Shown in pieces: positions 41,964 through 50,977 of a stretch of 64,000 bases of DNA. Source of the stretch: MFD01275-c22 sp963705885. Lineage in GTDB: Bacteria > Actinomycetota > Actinomycetes > JACCUZ01. Both the position numbers and the translations under genes were made by a program. The notes beneath the pieces are model-generated. The model saw nothing but the letters and a program-made list of their open reading frames with translations, was not told the DNA's origin and made no database searches. The DNA lies in the NCBI GenBank assembly GCA_963705885.1, contig OY970120.1, forward strand, positions 2,046,001-2,110,000. The letters run 5' to 3'. Position 1 is the stretch's first letter; every line of letters starts with the position of its first letter.

Positions 41964-43045
41964 AGACTCTCTCCACCTCGTCGTCGGTCATCTCGGGGAA
42001 GCACGGCAGCGACACCACACGGTCGCTCGCCCAGTCGGTCGTGGGCAGCTGCTGGGGATCGCGCCCGCCCGCCAGCGCCACCGGCTGCCGGTGGTCGCCG
42101 AGCGGGAAGTGCACGGCCCAGCCGACGCCCGCCTCGTCGAGCAGCGCCGTGAAGGCCGACCGGTCGTCGGGGACGGCGACCACGAGATGGGCGACGTCGT
42201 CCGACCCGGCGGACGCCAGCACTCTGGTGCCCGCGGAGGCCTTCGCGTAGGCCACCGCGATGTCGCGGCGTCTGCTGTTCGCCGGCGTCGAGCAGGGGCA
42301 GCCGGACCTTCAGGACGGCGGCCTGCATCTCGTCCAGCCGCGAGTTGCGGCCGCCGGGGGTGTCGGCGACGTAGCGCCGCGACCAGCCGTACTGCCGCAG
42401 CCGGCGCAGCTCCTCGGCCCGCGACGTGTCCGATGTGACGACGGCGCCGCCGTCACCGAGAGCGCCGAGGTTCTTGGTCGGGTAGAAGCTGAAGGTCGCG
42501 GCGTCGCCGAACGACCCGGCGCAGCGGCCGTCACGGTGCGCTCCCGCGGCCTGGGCGCAGTCCTCGACGAGCGCCACGCCGTGCGCGTCGCAGAGCGACC
42601 GCACCTGCTCGACCGGGGCCATGTGCCCGTACAGGTGCGTCAGGACGACGGCGCGCGCGGGCCGGGCGAGCGCTGCCTCCAGCGACGTGGTGTCCATCTG
42701 GAGGGTCTCCGCGTCGACGTCCGCGTAGCGGACGACGCAGTCCGAGCTTGCGGGCTGCGGCCGTGCCGTAGCCGCCCGCGTTCGCGGCCGCTACGACGGT
42801 GTCGCCGGGCCGGCAGCCGATGGACAGCAGCGCCAGCTCGAGCGCGTCTGTGCCGTTGGCGACTGCGACGCAGTGGTCGACCCCGAGGTAGGTCGGCGAG
42901 CTCGCGCTCGAAGCCGTCGTGCTGCGGCCCCATCACGAACCAGCCGCCGTCCAGCACGCTGCCGATGGCAGCGTCGATCGCCTCGCGCTCGCGTCTCGAC
43001 CGCTCGGCCGAGGTCGTTGAACGGGACGCGGGGTGGGCCTGTCAC
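41941..43045 (-). pseudogene. DegT/DnrJ-type sugar aminotransferase, interrupted by four frameshifts
   Basis: The gene reads from GTG 43045 (VTGPPRVPFNDLGRAVE) and ends at 41941, but the reading frame changes four times, each as if one base were inserted: near 42994, 42891, 42746 and 42281. With those removed, a complete ~365-residue PLP aminotransferase appears. Its parts are VPFNDL at the start, the glycine-rich VLDGGWFVMGP, YLGVDHCVAVANGTDALELAL, THLYGHMAPVE, the PLP-lysine segment FSFYPTKNLGALGDGG, SRLDEMQAAVLKVRLP, and the C-terminal WAVHFPLGD. Such enzymes aminate a dTDP-3-keto-sugar. It is adjacent to the WxcM-like gene. Whether it is a decayed gene or a sequencing fault cannot be decided here. 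Confidence 0.78.
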
Positions 43046-43056
43046 GGCCGGCCACT

Positions 43057-43912
43057 CTAGGGGCCGGCGGAGCGTCAGGACCTCGGCACCGCTGTCGGTG
43101 ACCAGCAGCGTGTGCTCGAACTGCGCCGAGCGCCGGCGGTCCTTGGTGACCACGGTCCACCCGTCGTCCCACATCTCCCACTCGTGCGTCCCGAGGTTGA
43201 GCATCGGCTCGATCGTGAAGGTCATTCCCGGCTCCATCGCGGTCGAGTAGGCCTCGTCGTCGTAGTGCGGCACCACGAGGCCCGAGTGGAACGCCGTGCC
43301 GATGCCGTGGCCGGTGAAGTCCCGGACGACCCCGTAGCCGAAGCGTCGGGCGAAGGACTCGATGACCCGTCCGATGACGCTTATCGGGCGGCCGGGGCGC
43401 ACCGCCCTGATCGCGCGGTCCAGCGCCTCCCTCGTGCGATCAACCAGGAGCCGGTCCTCCTCCGCGACCTCACCGACCAGGAAGGTCGCGTCGGTGTCGC
43501 CGTGCACCCCGCCGACGAAGGCCGTGATGTCCACGTTGACGATGTCGCCGTCGCGCAGCTCGGTGCTGTCCGGGATGCCGTGGCAGACCACCTCGTTGAC
43601 CGACGTGCAGAGGGACTTGGGAAAGCCGCGGTAGCCGAGGGTGGACGGATAGGCGCCGTGCTCGACGAGGAACTCGTGACCGATCCGGTCGAGCTCGTCG
43701 GTGGTGACACCGGGCGCGACGTGCCGGCCCACCTCGTCCAGCGCCTGCGCGGCGAGGCGGCCGGCGTGGCGCATCCGCTCGATGGTGTCGGCGTCCTTGA
43801 CCTCGGGCCCGGTGTAGCGCTCGGGGGCGGGTCGGCCGACATACTCCGGCCGAGGGATGGACGACGGCACGGTCCGCTCGGCGGAGACCTGGCCCGGCGT
43901 GAGCAACGGCAT
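43057..43912 (-). CDS. map: Methionine aminopeptidase type I
   Basis: This metalloprotease removes initiator Met from new proteins. The five metal ligands are visible: Asp in NVDITAFVGGVHGDTD (two), His in DFTGHGIGTAFHSG, Glu in FTIEPMLN and Glu near the C-terminus (SAQFEHTLLVT). ATG 43912 starts MPLLTPGQVSAERTV, the long N-terminal extension seen in actinobacterial MetAPs. As written the frame has no stop and stays open to 42791, running into the aminotransferase. A TAG at 43059-43057 ends it only if one C of a CCCC run is extra. I set the end at that stop. Confidence 0.88.
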
Positions 43913-43946
43913 GGTGAGGAAGTCTAGATCGGGGGAGGATGTGCCT

Positions 43947-44132
43947 ATGAGCGACGACGACAACTGGTGGTTCTGTCTCAAGCACAACGTCGTGGAGCAG
44001 GGCAGCGGATGCGCGAACGCCGAGCGCATGGGTCCCTACGCCACGCGGGAGGAGGCCGAGCAGGCGATCACGCACGCGGCCGAGCGGACCGAGCAGTGGG
44101 ACAACGACCCCCGCTGGAACGATGACGACTAG
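43947..44132 (+). CDS. Small conserved actinobacterial protein
   Basis: This 61-residue protein reads SDDDNWWFCLKHNVVEQGSG and contains ERMGPYATREEAEQAITHA, resembling small proteins often found beside map in actinobacteria. The C-terminal end is acidic. Two cysteines lie 12 residues apart (FC and GC). GGGGAGG stands seven bases before ATG 43947. Function unknown. Confidence 0.72.
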   Translation: MSDDDNWWFCLKHNVVEQGSGCANAERMGPYATREEAEQAITHAAERTEQWDNDPRWNDDD

Positions 44133-44150
44133 CGACACATGACGTACGCC

Positions 44151-44186
44151 TGAGGGGGCCGGACCCATGCGGGTCCGGCCCCCTCA
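44151..44186. terminator. Bidirectional terminator hairpin
   Basis: A perfect 16-bp stem (TGAGGGGGCCGGACCC at 44151-44166, complement at 44171-44186) closes a 4-base ATGC loop. It lies 18 bp after the small gene's stop and 14 bp beyond the end of the convergent lysine-rich gene, so it probably ends both transcripts. It is GC-rich with no T-run, as is common in this group. Confidence 0.85.
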
Positions 44187-44200
44187 GCCTGCCTGGTGTG

Positions 44201-44701
44201 TCAGCGCTTTCGCGCGGTCGCCTTCTTGGTCGACCTGCGTGCCGCCTTCTTGGCGGGCCGCTTTGCTGCTGTCTTCTTGGTCGACTTGCGTGCGGTCTTC
44301 TTCGCCGCCTTCTTCGCGGTCTTCTTGGCAGGCGACTTCTTCGCCGCCTTCTTGGCTGTCTTGCGTGCGGTCTTCTTGGCCGCCTTCTTCGCGGTCTTCC
44401 GAGCGGTGGTCTTCCGCGCCGTCGACTTCTTCGCCGCGGTCTTCCTCGTGGACTTCTTGGCTGCCCTCTTGGCGGTCCGCTTGGTGGTGGCCTTGCGTGC
44501 GGTGGACTTCTTCGCCGCCGTCTTCTTGGCGGACTTCTTCGCCGCCTTCTTGGTCGCCTTGCGTGCGGTGGACTTCTTGGCCGCCTTCTTCGCTGTCTTC
44601 TTGGCGGACTTCTTCGCCGTCCGCGCCGTCGTCGTCTTCCGCGACGAACTTGCCGCGGCGTGGGTCTCCTTCGGCGTCACTTCTTCTTCTGTGGCCGGCA
44701 C
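44201..44701 (-). CDS. Histone H1-like lysine-rich repeat protein
   Basis: The 166-residue product is, after a short acidic start (VPATEEEVTPKETHAA), almost wholly Lys, Ala, Thr and Arg in repeats of the KKAAKK, KKSTARK and KKTARK type. This is the composition of eukaryotic H1 tails and of actinobacterial nucleoid proteins; it lacks the HU fold. It probably compacts DNA or condenses RNA by charge. AGGAGG precedes GTG 44701 with only three bases between, and GTG 44680 is another possible start. The DNA repeats create long spurious plus-strand frames. Confidence 0.85.
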   Translation of the reverse strand: MPATEEEVTPKETHAAASSSRKTTTARTAKKSAKKTAKKAAKKSTARKATKKAAKKSAKKTAAKKSTARKATTKRTAKRAAKKSTRKTAAKKSTARKTTARKTAKKAAKKTARKTAKKAAKKSPAKKTAKKAAKKTARKSTKKTAAKRPAKKAARRSTKKATARKR

Positions 44702-44980
44702 ACGCGCCTCCTGCTCTCGTACGTCGCACCCGATGGTCGACGTCTTCACCGCAAAAGATCGCATCATGCGGCGACTGTTGCCAGCATTTCGTCGCACTTA
44801 CTTTTTGGCGTCACGACAACACGTGCATCGCATTGCGTTGCGACGCTGTCGAGAATGCAGTCGCTGCCTGACCACTGAAGCGACGTCATGTCCACGAAGC
44901 GCGGCGCGACGCACCCTTCGGATCCGTTGCAGGCAAAGGGGTTTGCGGCTTTCGGCGATGAACGTGTCGACAACGACGGC

Positions 44981-45595
44981 TCACCGTTGCGGTGCTGGAC
45001 CGCTCACTCGTTCGAGCAGTCGTGCGATGCGTTCGCGCATCGAAGAACGCGACACGTTTTCTCCGGCCGCGACACTCACGAGGTGCTGCACGGTGTCGAT
45101 GTCGACCTCGGTCGGCATCGACGACGCGACGACGAGACCGGTGTCGACAGTCGAAGGAACGACGAGTCTGTCGTGCACAAGAGAGCCGAGCTCGTCGTCG
45201 CCGTCGTCGATCGACAGGATCGTCGCGCCGATGCGGCGTGCGTCGGCGACGCGTTCGAGCAACGGTTCAGGAGCGGCATCGGGAGCGACGACGAACACCG
45301 TCTCGCCACGACTCGCCTCCTCGAGGCGACGCATCGTCACGGACAGGTGCGGCGGCGCCTCCGGCGGCGGTGCCCACCGCACGAGCGTCGGCGACAGCTG
45401 GCCCAGGCCGGAGAAGCGGGCCTCGTCGTCGAGGTGTGCCGCCAGGTGCCACGGCTCCTCGTCGGGCGTGCCCACGAGGAGCAGCCGACCGGGCTCCTTG
45501 ACCCGCCGCAGCGCACCGGCGAACTCGGTGGTGCGCTCGACCCAGCCGGAGCGGGCAAGGGCTTCCCTCAGCAGCAGAACGCGCGCACTGTCCAC
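44981..45595 (-). CDS. Hypothetical protein with Rossmann-like features
   Basis: This 204-residue protein has two alternating strand-helix stretches (GRLLLVGTPDEEPWHLAAHL and ETVFVVAPDAAPEPLL, then IGATILSIDDGDDELGSLV). The second half has the shape of a SIS-like or sugar-isomerase fold, but I see no defining motif. GTG 45595 gives the frame, without a strong ribosome site. It is encoded on the same strand as panB, whose stop is 48 bp upstream. Codon use matches the neighbours. Function unknown. Confidence 0.6.
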   Translation of the reverse strand: MDSARVLLLREALARSGWVERTTEFAGALRRVKEPGRLLLVGTPDEEPWHLAAHLDDEARFSGLGQLSPTLVRWAPPPEAPPHLSVTMRRLEEASRGETVFVVAPDAAPEPLLERVADARRIGATILSIDDGDDELGSLVHDRLVVPSTVDTGLVVASSMPTEVDIDTVQHLVSVAAGENVSRSSMRERIARLLERVSGPAPQR

Positions 45596-45642
45596 GGGGA
45601 CATGCTGCCCGCCGCTGCACGGTCGCCCGACGAGGCGCGCCG

Positions 45643-46494
45643 TCAGCGGTAGGTGTGCTCCTCGCCGGGGTAGTCGCCCTCCAGGACGTCGGCGGCGAAC
45701 GCCCGCGCCGCGTCGTGCAGCACGGTGCGCACGTCGGCGTACTGCTTGACGAACCGGGGCAGCTGCCCCCGGCGCATGCCGGCCATGTCCTGCCACACGA
45801 GGACCTGCCCGTCGCAGTCGACGCCTGCGCCGATGCCGATCGTCGGGATGGTCAGCTCGGCCGTCACGCGCTTGGCCGCGTCTCCGGGCACCATCTCCAG
45901 GACGACGGAGAAGGCACCCGCCTCCTGCAGCGCCAGAGCCGCCTGCACGAGCTCGTCGCCGGCCTCACCGCGCCCCTGGACGCGGTAGCCGCCCAGCCCG
46001 TGCTCGCTCTGAGGAGTGAAGCCGATGTGCGCCATGACGGGGATGCCGGCCTGCACGAGCGCCGCCACCTGCGGCACGACCTGCTCGCCGCCCTCGAGCT
46101 TGACCGCGTGCGCCCCGCCCTCCTTCATGAAGCGGACCGACGTCTCGAGCGCCTGCGCCGGCGAGGTCTGGTAGGAGCCGAAGGGGAGGTCGGCCACCAC
46201 GAGCGCCGAGCGGGCGCCACGGCTCACCGCGCGCACGAGCGGCAGCATCTCGTCGACGGTGACCGGCAGCGTCGTGTCGTAGCCGAGCACGTTGTTCGCC
46301 GCGGAGTCGCCGACCAGCAGCACGGGGATGCCGGCCTCGTCGAAGATCTCGGCCGTCAGCTGGTCGTAGGACGTCAGCATCGCGAAGCGCTCGCCGCGCT
46401 CCTTGAGGGTCCGCAGGTGGTGGATGCGCACCCGCTTCGGCGTGGAGCCCGCCGCCGCGGGTGCTGAGCCGTAGGGCGGTGTCGTCTCGGTCAT
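45643..46494 (-). CDS. panB: 3-methyl-2-oxobutanoate hydroxymethyltransferase
   Basis: This 283-residue TIM-barrel enzyme makes ketopantoate from 2-oxoisovalerate and methylene-tetrahydrofolate in pantothenate and CoA synthesis. Motifs: MLTSYDQLTAEIFDEAG, LLVGDSAANNVLGYDTT with the Mg-binding Asp, KLEGGEQVVPQV, MAHIGFTPQSEHGLGGYRVQG, and IGIGAGVDCDGQVLVWQD. GGGAGGT lies five bases before ATG 46494. panC and panD are not in the window. Confidence 0.95.
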   Translation of the reverse strand: MTETTPPYGSAPAAAGSTPKRVRIHHLRTLKERGERFAMLTSYDQLTAEIFDEAGIPVLLVGDSAANNVLGYDTTLPVTVDEMLPLVRAVSRGARSALVVADLPFGSYQTSPAQALETSVRFMKEGGAHAVKLEGGEQVVPQVAALVQAGIPVMAHIGFTPQSEHGLGGYRVQGRGEAGDELVQAALALQEAGAFSVVLEMVPGDAAKRVTAELTIPTIGIGAGVDCDGQVLVWQDMAGMRRGQLPRFVKQYADVRTVLHDAARAFAADVLEGDYPGEEHTYR

Positions 46495-46546
46495 GGAGGA
46501 CCTCCCGGGCCGTCTCGAGGCTCCCTGATGGAGTCCCCGGACACCC

Positions 46547-48346
46547 TCATGGTGCCACGTTGTCAGCGGCGTCCGCCGGTGCGTGCTCCCGCCACCGGTT
46601 CGTGATCGGCAGCCGACGGTCCCGCCCGAACGCCTTGAACGAGATCTTCGGACCGGGCGGGTACTGCCGGCGTTTGTACTCCGCCGCGTCCGTGAGCCGC
46701 AGCACGTGCTCCACCACCTCGCGGTCGAAGCCCGCGGCGAGCAGCTCGGTCGACCCGCGGTCCATCTCCACGTAGTCGTCGAGGATGTCGTCGAGCAGCT
46801 CGTAGTCGGGCAGCGAGTCGGTGTCGAGCTGTCCCGGCCGCAGCTCAGCCGACGGCGGTTTGCTGATCGACGACTCGGGCACCGGCGGTGTCTCGCCCCG
46901 CGCGGCGGCATCGGCGTTGCGCCAGCGGGCGAGCTCCCACACGTCGGTCTTCGGCACGTCCTTCAGCGGCGCGAAGCCCCCGACCGAGTCGCCGTAGAGC
47001 GTGGAGTAGCCCACCGCCAGCTCGCTCTTGTTGCCCGTGGCCAGCACCAGGTGGCCGTGCTGGTTGGACAGCGCCATCAGCGTGGTGCCGCGCACCCGCG
47101 CCTGCAGGTTCTCCTCGGCGAGCCCGGTGAGCTCGACGGCGAACAGGAAGGAGTCCACCATCGGCGCGATCGGGACCGTCGAGAGCACCAGCCCGGTGCG
47201 CTCGGCCAGGTCGGCCGCGTCGGACTGCGAGTGCCCGGAGGAGTAGGCGCTCGGCATCGAGACGCCGTGCACGTTGCCGGGGCCGAGCGCGTCGCACGCG
47301 ATGACCGCGGTCAGTGCCGAGTCGATGCCCCCCGACAGACCCAGGACCGCGCTGCGGAAGCCGTTCTTGCGGGCGTAGTCGCGCAGCGCCGTGACGAGCG
47401 CCGCGTAGACCTCGGCCTCGTCGACGATGCGCGGCGCCACGTCGGCGATGACGGGCTCGTACGCCGGGAGCGGCTCGCTGGAGACGACCACGTGCTCGAT
47501 CGTCGTCGCGCCCAGTGCCGTGGACTCGACCTGGCTGCGTCGGGCTCCGAGGTCCGCGGTCGCCGCGGGCAGGTCGAGGTCGACCAGCAGCAGGCACTCC
47601 TCGAACTGCGGGGCGCGGGCGAGCACCTCGCCCTCGGCACTGACCACGATGGAGTCGCCGTCGAACACCAGCTCGTCCTGGCCGCCGACCATGTTCACGT
47701 ACGCCAGGGCGCACCCGGCTGCGGCGGCCCGCCGGCGGACCAGGTCGAGCCGGGTGTCGTCCTTGTTGCGCTCGTAGGGGGAGCCGTTGATGACCAGCAG
47801 CAGCCCCGCACCCGCCTCGCGCGTGACCGCGACGGGACCGCCCTCCTGCCAGATGTCCTCGCAGATCGCGACGGCGACGTCCACGCCGTGCACCCGGGCG
47901 ACGGTCAGCGACGTGCCGGGCACGAAGTAGCGGTACTCGTCGAAGACGCCGTAGTTGGGCAGGTGGTGCTTCGCGTAGCGGCCGACCTGCCGGCCGCCGT
48001 GCAGCAGGGCTGCAGCGTTCTGCGGAGCGCCCTTGGGCGTGCCGAGCACCGGCAGGGCGTCGGGTGCCCCGTCGAGATAGCCGAGCACGACCAGCAGGTC
48101 GCCGAGGCCGTCCGCCTGCAGCGCCGAGGTGACCTCGGCGAGGGCGACGCGGGACGCCTCGACGAAGGATCGGCGCAGCGCGAGGTCCTCCACCGGGTAG
48201 CCGGTGAGGGCCATCTCGGGGAAGGCGACGACGTGCGCGCCCGCCTCAGACGCCTTCCGGGCGAGCCGCAGGACCTGGGCCGCGTTGCCGTCGAGGTCGC
48301 CGACCGCCGGGTCGTGCTGGGCGAGGGCGAGACGCAGCTGGGCCAC
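46547..48346 (-). CDS. nadE: Glutamine-dependent NAD+ synthetase
   Basis: This 599-residue enzyme makes NAD from nicotinate-adenine dinucleotide using glutamine nitrogen. Residues ~1-260 are a nitrilase-type glutaminase (AFPEMALTGYPVEDLALR with Glu, YAKHHLPNYGVFDEYRYF with Lys, VAVAICEDIWQEGG with Cys). The synthetase half has the PP-loop LGLSGGIDSALTAVIA near residue 345, and LATGNKSELAVGY with PLKDVPKTDVWELARW. It is the long, actinobacterial two-domain form. It ends 52 bp before panB's start on the same strand. Confidence 0.95.
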   Translation of the reverse strand: MAQLRLALAQHDPAVGDLDGNAAQVLRLARKASEAGAHVVAFPEMALTGYPVEDLALRRSFVEASRVALAEVTSALQADGLGDLLVVLGYLDGAPDALPVLGTPKGAPQNAAALLHGGRQVGRYAKHHLPNYGVFDEYRYFVPGTSLTVARVHGVDVAVAICEDIWQEGGPVAVTREAGAGLLLVINGSPYERNKDDTRLDLVRRRAAAAGCALAYVNMVGGQDELVFDGDSIVVSAEGEVLARAPQFEECLLLVDLDLPAATADLGARRSQVESTALGATTIEHVVVSSEPLPAYEPVIADVAPRIVDEAEVYAALVTALRDYARKNGFRSAVLGLSGGIDSALTAVIACDALGPGNVHGVSMPSAYSSGHSQSDAADLAERTGLVLSTVPIAPMVDSFLFAVELTGLAEENLQARVRGTTLMALSNQHGHLVLATGNKSELAVGYSTLYGDSVGGFAPLKDVPKTDVWELARWRNADAAARGETPPVPESSISKPPSAELRPGQLDTDSLPDYELLDDILDDYVEMDRGSTELLAAGFDREVVEHVLRLTDAAEYKRRQYPPGPKISFKAFGRDRRLPITNRWREHAPADAADNVAP

Positions 48347-48355
48347 GTGGCGAGA

Positions 48356-50914
48356 CTAGTCAGGCGTGGTGCCCGTGCGGCGTCGCGGTGCACGCTCCGC
48401 CGGGGAGGCCGCGTCGCCGTCCGCGGAGGACTCCGCCCGGAGCCGGGTCGCGAAGCCCGCCATCCGGTCGTGCAGCCACGTGGACATGGCCTCCGCGGGC
48501 ATGGGCTTGGCGAGGAAGTAGCCCTGCACGAGGTCGCAGTCGAGGTCCTCCAGGATCCGCCAGCTGCGCTCGTCCTCGACCCCCTCGGCCACCACCCGCA
48601 GGCCGAGGTCGTGGCCGAGGCTGATGACGGCCCGCACGATCGCCAGGTCGGCGTCGTCCTCGGCGAGGTGCCGGACGAAGGTGCGGTCGACCTTCACCTC
48701 CTGCACGGGAAGGCTCCGCAGGCGGGTCAGCGACGAGTAGCCGATGCCGAAGTCGTCGACGGACAGCGACAGGCCCAGCTCGACCAGGCGGTCGAGGGCC
48801 TGCACCGCCCGCTCGGGCTCCGCGACGATCGCGCTCTCGGTGACCTCGAGCTTGAGCAGGGCCGCCGGGAGGCCGGCCTGCACCAGCAGCCGGGCGATCG
48901 TGTCGGCGAGGTCGGGCTCGAGCAGGTTGCGCATGGAGATGTTCACGGCCATCAGGACCGGTGTCCCGGCGTCCCGCCAGGCCACGCACTGGCGCACCGC
49001 GGTCTCGAGAACGAAGCGGGTCAGCGGGCGGATCAGACCGGTGTGCTCGGCCAGCGGGATGAACTCGTCGGGCGGCACGTTGCCCCACATCGGGTGCCGC
49101 CAGCGCAGCAGCGCCTCGACGCCGGAGACCTGACCGGTCGCCGGGACGGCCTGCGGCTGGTAGTGCAGCTCCAGCGTCCCGTCGTCCAGCGCGCGGGCCA
49201 GGTCGCCGATCAACGAGAGGCGCCGGGAGCTGTAGGGGTCGCGGTCGGGGGAGTAGCGAGCGACGCCCGACAGGCCGTCCTTCGCGTCGTACATCGCGAC
49301 CTCGGCGCGGCGCAGCAGCAGCGCGGCCGACGAGCCGTCGCCGGGGGTGACGGCGATGCCGACGCTGGCCGTGACGTCGAGGACGATCTCGCCGAGCTCG
49401 AAGGGCCGTGACATGTCTCGGGTGATGCGCGCGACCATGCCCTCGATGTGCACGTCGTCGCCGCCGAGCAGCACCGCGAACTCGTCGCCCCCCAGCCGGG
49501 CCACCGTCGTCTCGTCGCTGTCGAGCTCGCGGAGCCGGTGCCCGACCTGCTGGAGCAGGTCGTCGCCGGCGTCGTGCCCGAGTGTGTCGTTGACCTCCTT
49601 GAACCGGTCGATGTCCATGAGCAGGACCGCGGCCGAGCCGGTGGTGGCGAGCCGCCGCTCCAGCCGCTGGTGGAAGTGCAGCCGGTTCGCCAGGCCTGTC
49701 AGCGGGTCGGTGAGCGCCAGGTGCTCGGTCTCGCGCGCCGCGGCCCGCACCCGCTCGACCAGGCCCGAGTTGGCCAGCGCCACGCTCGCGTGCCCGGCGA
49801 GCGCCTCGAAGAGCCGGGCGTCCTCACGGTCGAAGGTGCTCATGTCGTCGAGCCGGTCGAGCACGATCAGGACCCCGACGACGTCGCCGCCCTCGCGCAG
49901 GGGCGCCGCCATGGCGTCCACGTGGCCTGCGGCGCGGAGCCGATCGTGCGCGGTGGTCGAGCCGCCGCGGTCGAGCCGGACCAGCTCGCCCGCGCGGGCG
50001 GGGTCCCACCAGGCGCGGGTGGAGTCGCCGGAGGAAGTGGTCTCCGGCTCGAAGAGCACCACGCGGGCCGAGCCGGCCCGCAGCAGCTCGCGGGCCTCGG
50101 CCTCGACGGTGGCGCGCACCGACTCGGCCTGCAGGGCCCGGTCCACCGACTGCGTGAACCGGTAGAGCAGGTCGAGGCGGCTGTAGCGCAGGCGCTGCAC
50201 GTGGTAGCCGCGGTAGAGCAGGAAGCACAGCACGCCGCCCACCGCGAGCAGCCAGAGGGCGCTGCGCTCGCGGAGGAGGGCGAGCACGGTCACCAGCGCG
50301 AGGTCGGTCACCACGATCGTGCCGACCGTCGCGGCGGCGAGGGTGCGCGCGAGCTCTGCGAGGTCCCAGCGGGCCTGGCGGAGGCTGATGATGACGAACA
50401 GCGACAGGTTGCCCACCAGGTCGGCGGCGAGCGTCGCGGCCAGGGCGACGGCCCAGGTCGCGGGGGAGAGCGAGGCGGGGTCCACCGCCAGCCAGTCCAG
50501 GCCCGCGGTGAAGACGGCGGCGGCGACGGCGACCTGCGCGGCGACCGACGCGGCGTTGAACGCGACCTTGATCGGCGGGTTGCGCGTGATGACCGCCTGC
50601 ACGACGAGCATGCCGGTGACCGCGGCGAGCAGCAGGTCGTCGGTGTCGAGGAAGAACAGGCCGAGGACGAGCGGCCACTGGCTGAACGTGAGGCTGTGGT
50701 TGTCACGCCCGAACGGCAGGTGGACCGCGAAGCGCTCGCTGACGACGAACAGCAGGGCCAGCGCCGGCCACCACACGTGCGGCTCGAGCTCGGGCAGCGC
50801 AGCGCCTCGCAGCCACAGGAGCGCTCCCGCGGCTGCGAGGCCACCACTGAGCAGCCAGATCAGCAGATCTGGTCGCCGCCGGAGCCGCGCTGTCACCCGA
50901 GCAGTCTGTTGCAT
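48356..50914 (-). CDS. Membrane GGDEF-EAL protein with GAF-like sensor
   Basis: This 852-residue cyclic-di-GMP enzyme candidate has about eight membrane segments to residue ~230, a GAF-like domain at ~255-400, a GGDEF domain at ~410-575 (ARLGGDEFAVLLGG, cyclase motif intact) and an EAL domain at ~590-830. EAL catalytic signs are VSGVEALLRWRHP, AVNISMRNL, and DDFGIGYSSLTRLRSLPV. The RxxD inhibitory site before GGDEF is not apparent. Both activities could therefore be present. It may be co-transcribed with the GATWN-repeat peptide gene 63 bp upstream. Confidence 0.92.
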   Translation of the reverse strand: MQQTARVTARLRRRPDLLIWLLSGGLAAAGALLWLRGAALPELEPHVWWPALALLFVVSERFAVHLPFGRDNHSLTFSQWPLVLGLFFLDTDDLLLAAVTGMLVVQAVITRNPPIKVAFNAASVAAQVAVAAAVFTAGLDWLAVDPASLSPATWAVALAATLAADLVGNLSLFVIISLRQARWDLAELARTLAAATVGTIVVTDLALVTVLALLRERSALWLLAVGGVLCFLLYRGYHVQRLRYSRLDLLYRFTQSVDRALQAESVRATVEAEARELLRAGSARVVLFEPETTSSGDSTRAWWDPARAGELVRLDRGGSTTAHDRLRAAGHVDAMAAPLREGGDVVGVLIVLDRLDDMSTFDREDARLFEALAGHASVALANSGLVERVRAAARETEHLALTDPLTGLANRLHFHQRLERRLATTGSAAVLLMDIDRFKEVNDTLGHDAGDDLLQQVGHRLRELDSDETTVARLGGDEFAVLLGGDDVHIEGMVARITRDMSRPFELGEIVLDVTASVGIAVTPGDGSSAALLLRRAEVAMYDAKDGLSGVARYSPDRDPYSSRRLSLIGDLARALDDGTLELHYQPQAVPATGQVSGVEALLRWRHPMWGNVPPDEFIPLAEHTGLIRPLTRFVLETAVRQCVAWRDAGTPVLMAVNISMRNLLEPDLADTIARLLVQAGLPAALLKLEVTESAIVAEPERAVQALDRLVELGLSLSVDDFGIGYSSLTRLRSLPVQEVKVDRTFVRHLAEDDADLAIVRAVISLGHDLGLRVVAEGVEDERSWRILEDLDCDLVQGYFLAKPMPAEAMSTWLHDRMAGFATRLRAESSADGDAASPAERAPRRRTGTTPD

Positions 50915-50977
50915 GCTCCGGTGTCACGCGACCCGACACGGCCGTTCCGATCTGTTCGTACTAGGCCGTTCGGACCA

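Noticed and set aside
42791..43912. A genuine fusion of methionine aminopeptidase to a sugar aminotransferase
   Set aside because: The aminotransferase part shifts frame after ~20 residues and again later, and a stop for map is present one base out of frame. A sequence insertion explains it better than fusion.
44201..44701. A CRISPR-like array in the repeated DNA
   Set aside because: The repeats are short, contiguous codon repeats inside a coding frame, with no unique spacers and no cas genes nearby.
44196..45749. A 517-codon plus-strand frame beginning in the lysine-rich repeat
   Set aside because: The repeat DNA gives long open frames on both strands; only the minus-strand Lys/Ala reading makes a known protein type and has a ribosome site.
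46583..49411. A 942-codon plus-strand frame over nadE and the GGDEF-EAL gene
   Set aside because: It is the antisense of two genes with intact catalytic motifs; its composition is Arg/Val/Gly/Leu-rich shadow.
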